From: Fimbriimonadaceae bacterium
Lineage (GTDB): Bacteria > Armatimonadota > Fimbriimonadia > Fimbriimonadales > Fimbriimonadaceae
Assembly (NCBI GenBank): GCA_947447315.1
Contig: CANFJD010000167.1
Coordinates: 1-6,202, forward strand
DNA length: 6,202 nt
Direction of reading: 5' to 3'
In this document: positions 4,822 through 6,202 of the stretch, piece by piece
Layout of the letters: each line of letters begins with the position of its first letter
Position numbering within the stretch: the stretch's first letter is position 1
Position numbers and translations under genes: made by a program
The notes under the pieces: model-generated
Told to the model about the DNA's origin: nothing
Database searches by the model: none
What the model saw: the letters and a program-made list of their open reading frames with translations, nothing else

Positions 4822-6202
4822 ACCTCCCGACTTCGAAGTCCGTGAACGGGTGATCTCGTCGCCCCTGGTGTCCACGTTGTTAGAAGCGGGCGCCGGATCG
4901 GGCAAGACAGAGACAATGGTCCGTCGGTTGGTGCAGGCGGTGGAACAAGGTGTTGCACTTCGTGAAATTGTTGCGATTACGTTCACTCGTAAAGCGGCAG
5001 GCGAAATGCGCGAGCGGTTTCAACGCCGGCTGTTCGAAAGCGAGAATCCGGCCGTCCAAAGTGCGTCTGCGCGGATTGCGGAAGCCCGAATCGGCACCAT
5101 CGATTCCCTCGTTCAGCAGATCATCGAAGACCATGGCTTGCGAGCCGGGCTACCGACTGCGTTTCGGGTGATCGACGACGCTTTCTTGAGTGCCCACCTT
5201 CGCGCGTCCGTAGAGAAAGCCATTCCCACTTGGGTGGCGGAGCCGGAGCTTGCGGCGGCGTGGACAGCGCTGGGTGAAACCCATGATCGATTTTCGGCGC
5301 AGGTAAACCGTCTCGTCAAAATTGCTTCGATCGCGGCCAAGAATCCCCGAGCCTCAATTCCAGCCAGTGACTGGGAATCCTTCCTGAATAACTGGATATA
5401 TGAGCTGGATTCCATTGAAGACATCCCGCTGGATCCGAAGCTCGCCAATGTCGTATTGCCCGCATTGGAACGAACTCGGATGCAACTTCGCGAAGGTCTC
5501 TACCAGGACGTGAACTTTCCTGCCATGCGAACCTTTGGCAACATTGCCGATCGACACGAGATCAAGCGGATCTACACGCTATTTACCGAAGGATGGCGGT
5601 ATCCCATTCTATATCCGTTGGCGATTCGCGCCGCCCAGGTGGGGAGAGAAACGGCGGCGACTTTGCGTCGCCAGGGGTTGCTTACCTTCGATTCTGCACT
5701 GGCGGTGGCGGCAGAGCTTATGTCGGTCTCCGAAGTCCGCCAGCAAGTGGCCGAAGAGACCCGAATTTTGATGGTTGACGAAATGCAGGACACGTCACCT
5801 GACCAGTTGGCGTTGCTGCTGAACTTCATGGAAGCCGGGGTAGCGGTCTTTACCGTCGGTGACCCAAAACAGGCGATTTACCGCTTCCGCGGCGCCGACC
5901 TGAAAGCATATCGCGACCTACGCGAGCATGCCGAGCGAATTGGGCTGAAGTTAGAGAGTCTTTCTGCAAACTTCCGTTCCTCCCCTCAAGTGCTCGATTT
6001 CGTTACCCAAGTAACTGATCGTCACCTGGGCTGGGCGGAATATCAGCCCATGTTCGCCACGCGCGAAGAATCGGAATACGACACCGCTTTTGTGTTTGGT
6101 GGGTATGCCGAGCCAGGAGAGAAGCATGGGCGTCGCGAGATGGAGCAGGCGGCGGCGATTGCGGCGGGGATCCCGGAGGAACTGGCGGGCGCGGGAACCG
6201 CA
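4814..6202 (+). CDS. addA: AddA helicase-nuclease subunit, N-terminal 463 residues (cut by window edge)
   Basis: The frame is open from ATG 4814 to the right edge, giving 463 residues of a protein normally over 1,000 long. AddA is the ATP-driven 3'-5' translocating subunit of AddAB. Superfamily 1 (UvrD/Rep type) motifs appear in order: Walker A EAGAGSGKT at 24-32 (Lys31), motif Ia AITFTRKAAGEM at 54-65, motif Ib GTIDSLVQQI from 94, motif II VDEMQDTSP at 321-329 (Asp322, Glu323, Gln325), motif III VGDPKQAIYRFRGAD at 348-362, and motif IV SANFRSS at 384-390. All catalytic residues in these motifs are intact, so this is the motor of the pair. Motifs V and VI and the expected C-terminal nuclease lie beyond the window, so identity as AddA rather than another UvrD-like helicase rests on the addB neighbour. 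The start overlaps the addB stop by 8 nt (ATGAATAG), implying coupled translation. Confidence 0.92.
   Translation, partial: MNRPPDFEVRERVISSPLVSTLLEAGAGSGKTETMVRRLVQAVEQGVALREIVAITFTRKAAGEMRERFQRRLFESENPAVQSASARIAEARIGTIDSLVQQIIEDHGLRAGLPTAFRVIDDAFLSAHLRASVEKAIPTWVAEPELAAAWTALGETHDRFSAQVNRLVKIASIAAKNPRASIPASDWESFLNNWIYELDSIEDIPLDPKLANVVLPALERTRMQLREGLYQDVNFPAMRTFGNIADRHEIKRIYTLFTEGWRYPILYPLAIRAAQVGRETAATLRRQGLLTFDSALAVAAELMSVSEVRQQVAEETRILMVDEMQDTSPDQLALLLNFMEAGVAVFTVGDPKQAIYRFRGADLKAYRDLREHAERIGLKLESLSANFRSSPQVLDFVTQVTDRHLGWAEYQPMFATREESEYDTAFVFGGYAEPGEKHGRREMEQAAAIAAGIPEELAGAGTA

Noticed and set aside
4348..4986. 212-codon minus-strand frame opposite addB and addA
   Set aside because: It spans the joint of two well-supported genes, is rich in Arg, Ser and Thr like typical antisense shadows, and shows no motif.

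Overview
This window looks like bacterial chromosome, moderately GC-rich (judged by eye) and almost fully coding. Two divergent gene groups are separated by a 103-bp regulatory gap. Nothing in the sequence fixes the taxon. The AddAB-type recombination enzyme, a sufCD pair without an adjacent sufB, and the scarcity of Shine-Dalgarno sequences suggest a less-studied phylum. An Armatimonadota-like bacterium is one guess, held at low confidence. No mobile element, CRISPR array, tRNA, rRNA or long repeat was seen.

Left half, minus strand, reading leftwards from about 2408: sufC (1650-2408), sufD (311-1639), a 52-residue two-helix membrane protein (153-311) and the start of an unrecognised gene that leaves the window (1-156). 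The joints are tight: a 10-nt gap between sufC and sufD, a TAATG stop/start overlap, then an ATGA overlap. This indicates one co-translated operon. SufC is the ATPase and SufD the scaffold partner of the SufBCD iron-sulfur cluster assembly complex. SufB is not next to them.

Middle, 2409-2511: the divergent intergenic region. It holds a near-perfect 30-bp inverted repeat (12-bp arms with 11 of 12 positions pairing, 6-nt centre; 2441-2470), lying just upstream of a possible sufC -10 element. A TACAAT box sits 8 nt before the addB GTG start and would give an almost leaderless message.

Right half, plus strand: addB (2512-4821), overlapping by 8 nt with addA (from 4814, cut by the right edge). 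AddA carries the complete N-terminal superfamily 1 helicase motifs seen so far. AddB is unusually short, has no Walker A motif, and keeps an intact PD-(D/E)XK nuclease framed by four cysteines in the AddB 4Fe-4S pattern. Together they should process double-strand DNA ends for recombination. The product of the right-hand group appears to need an iron-sulfur cluster, and the left-hand group makes such clusters, so the shared control region is the most interesting part of the window.
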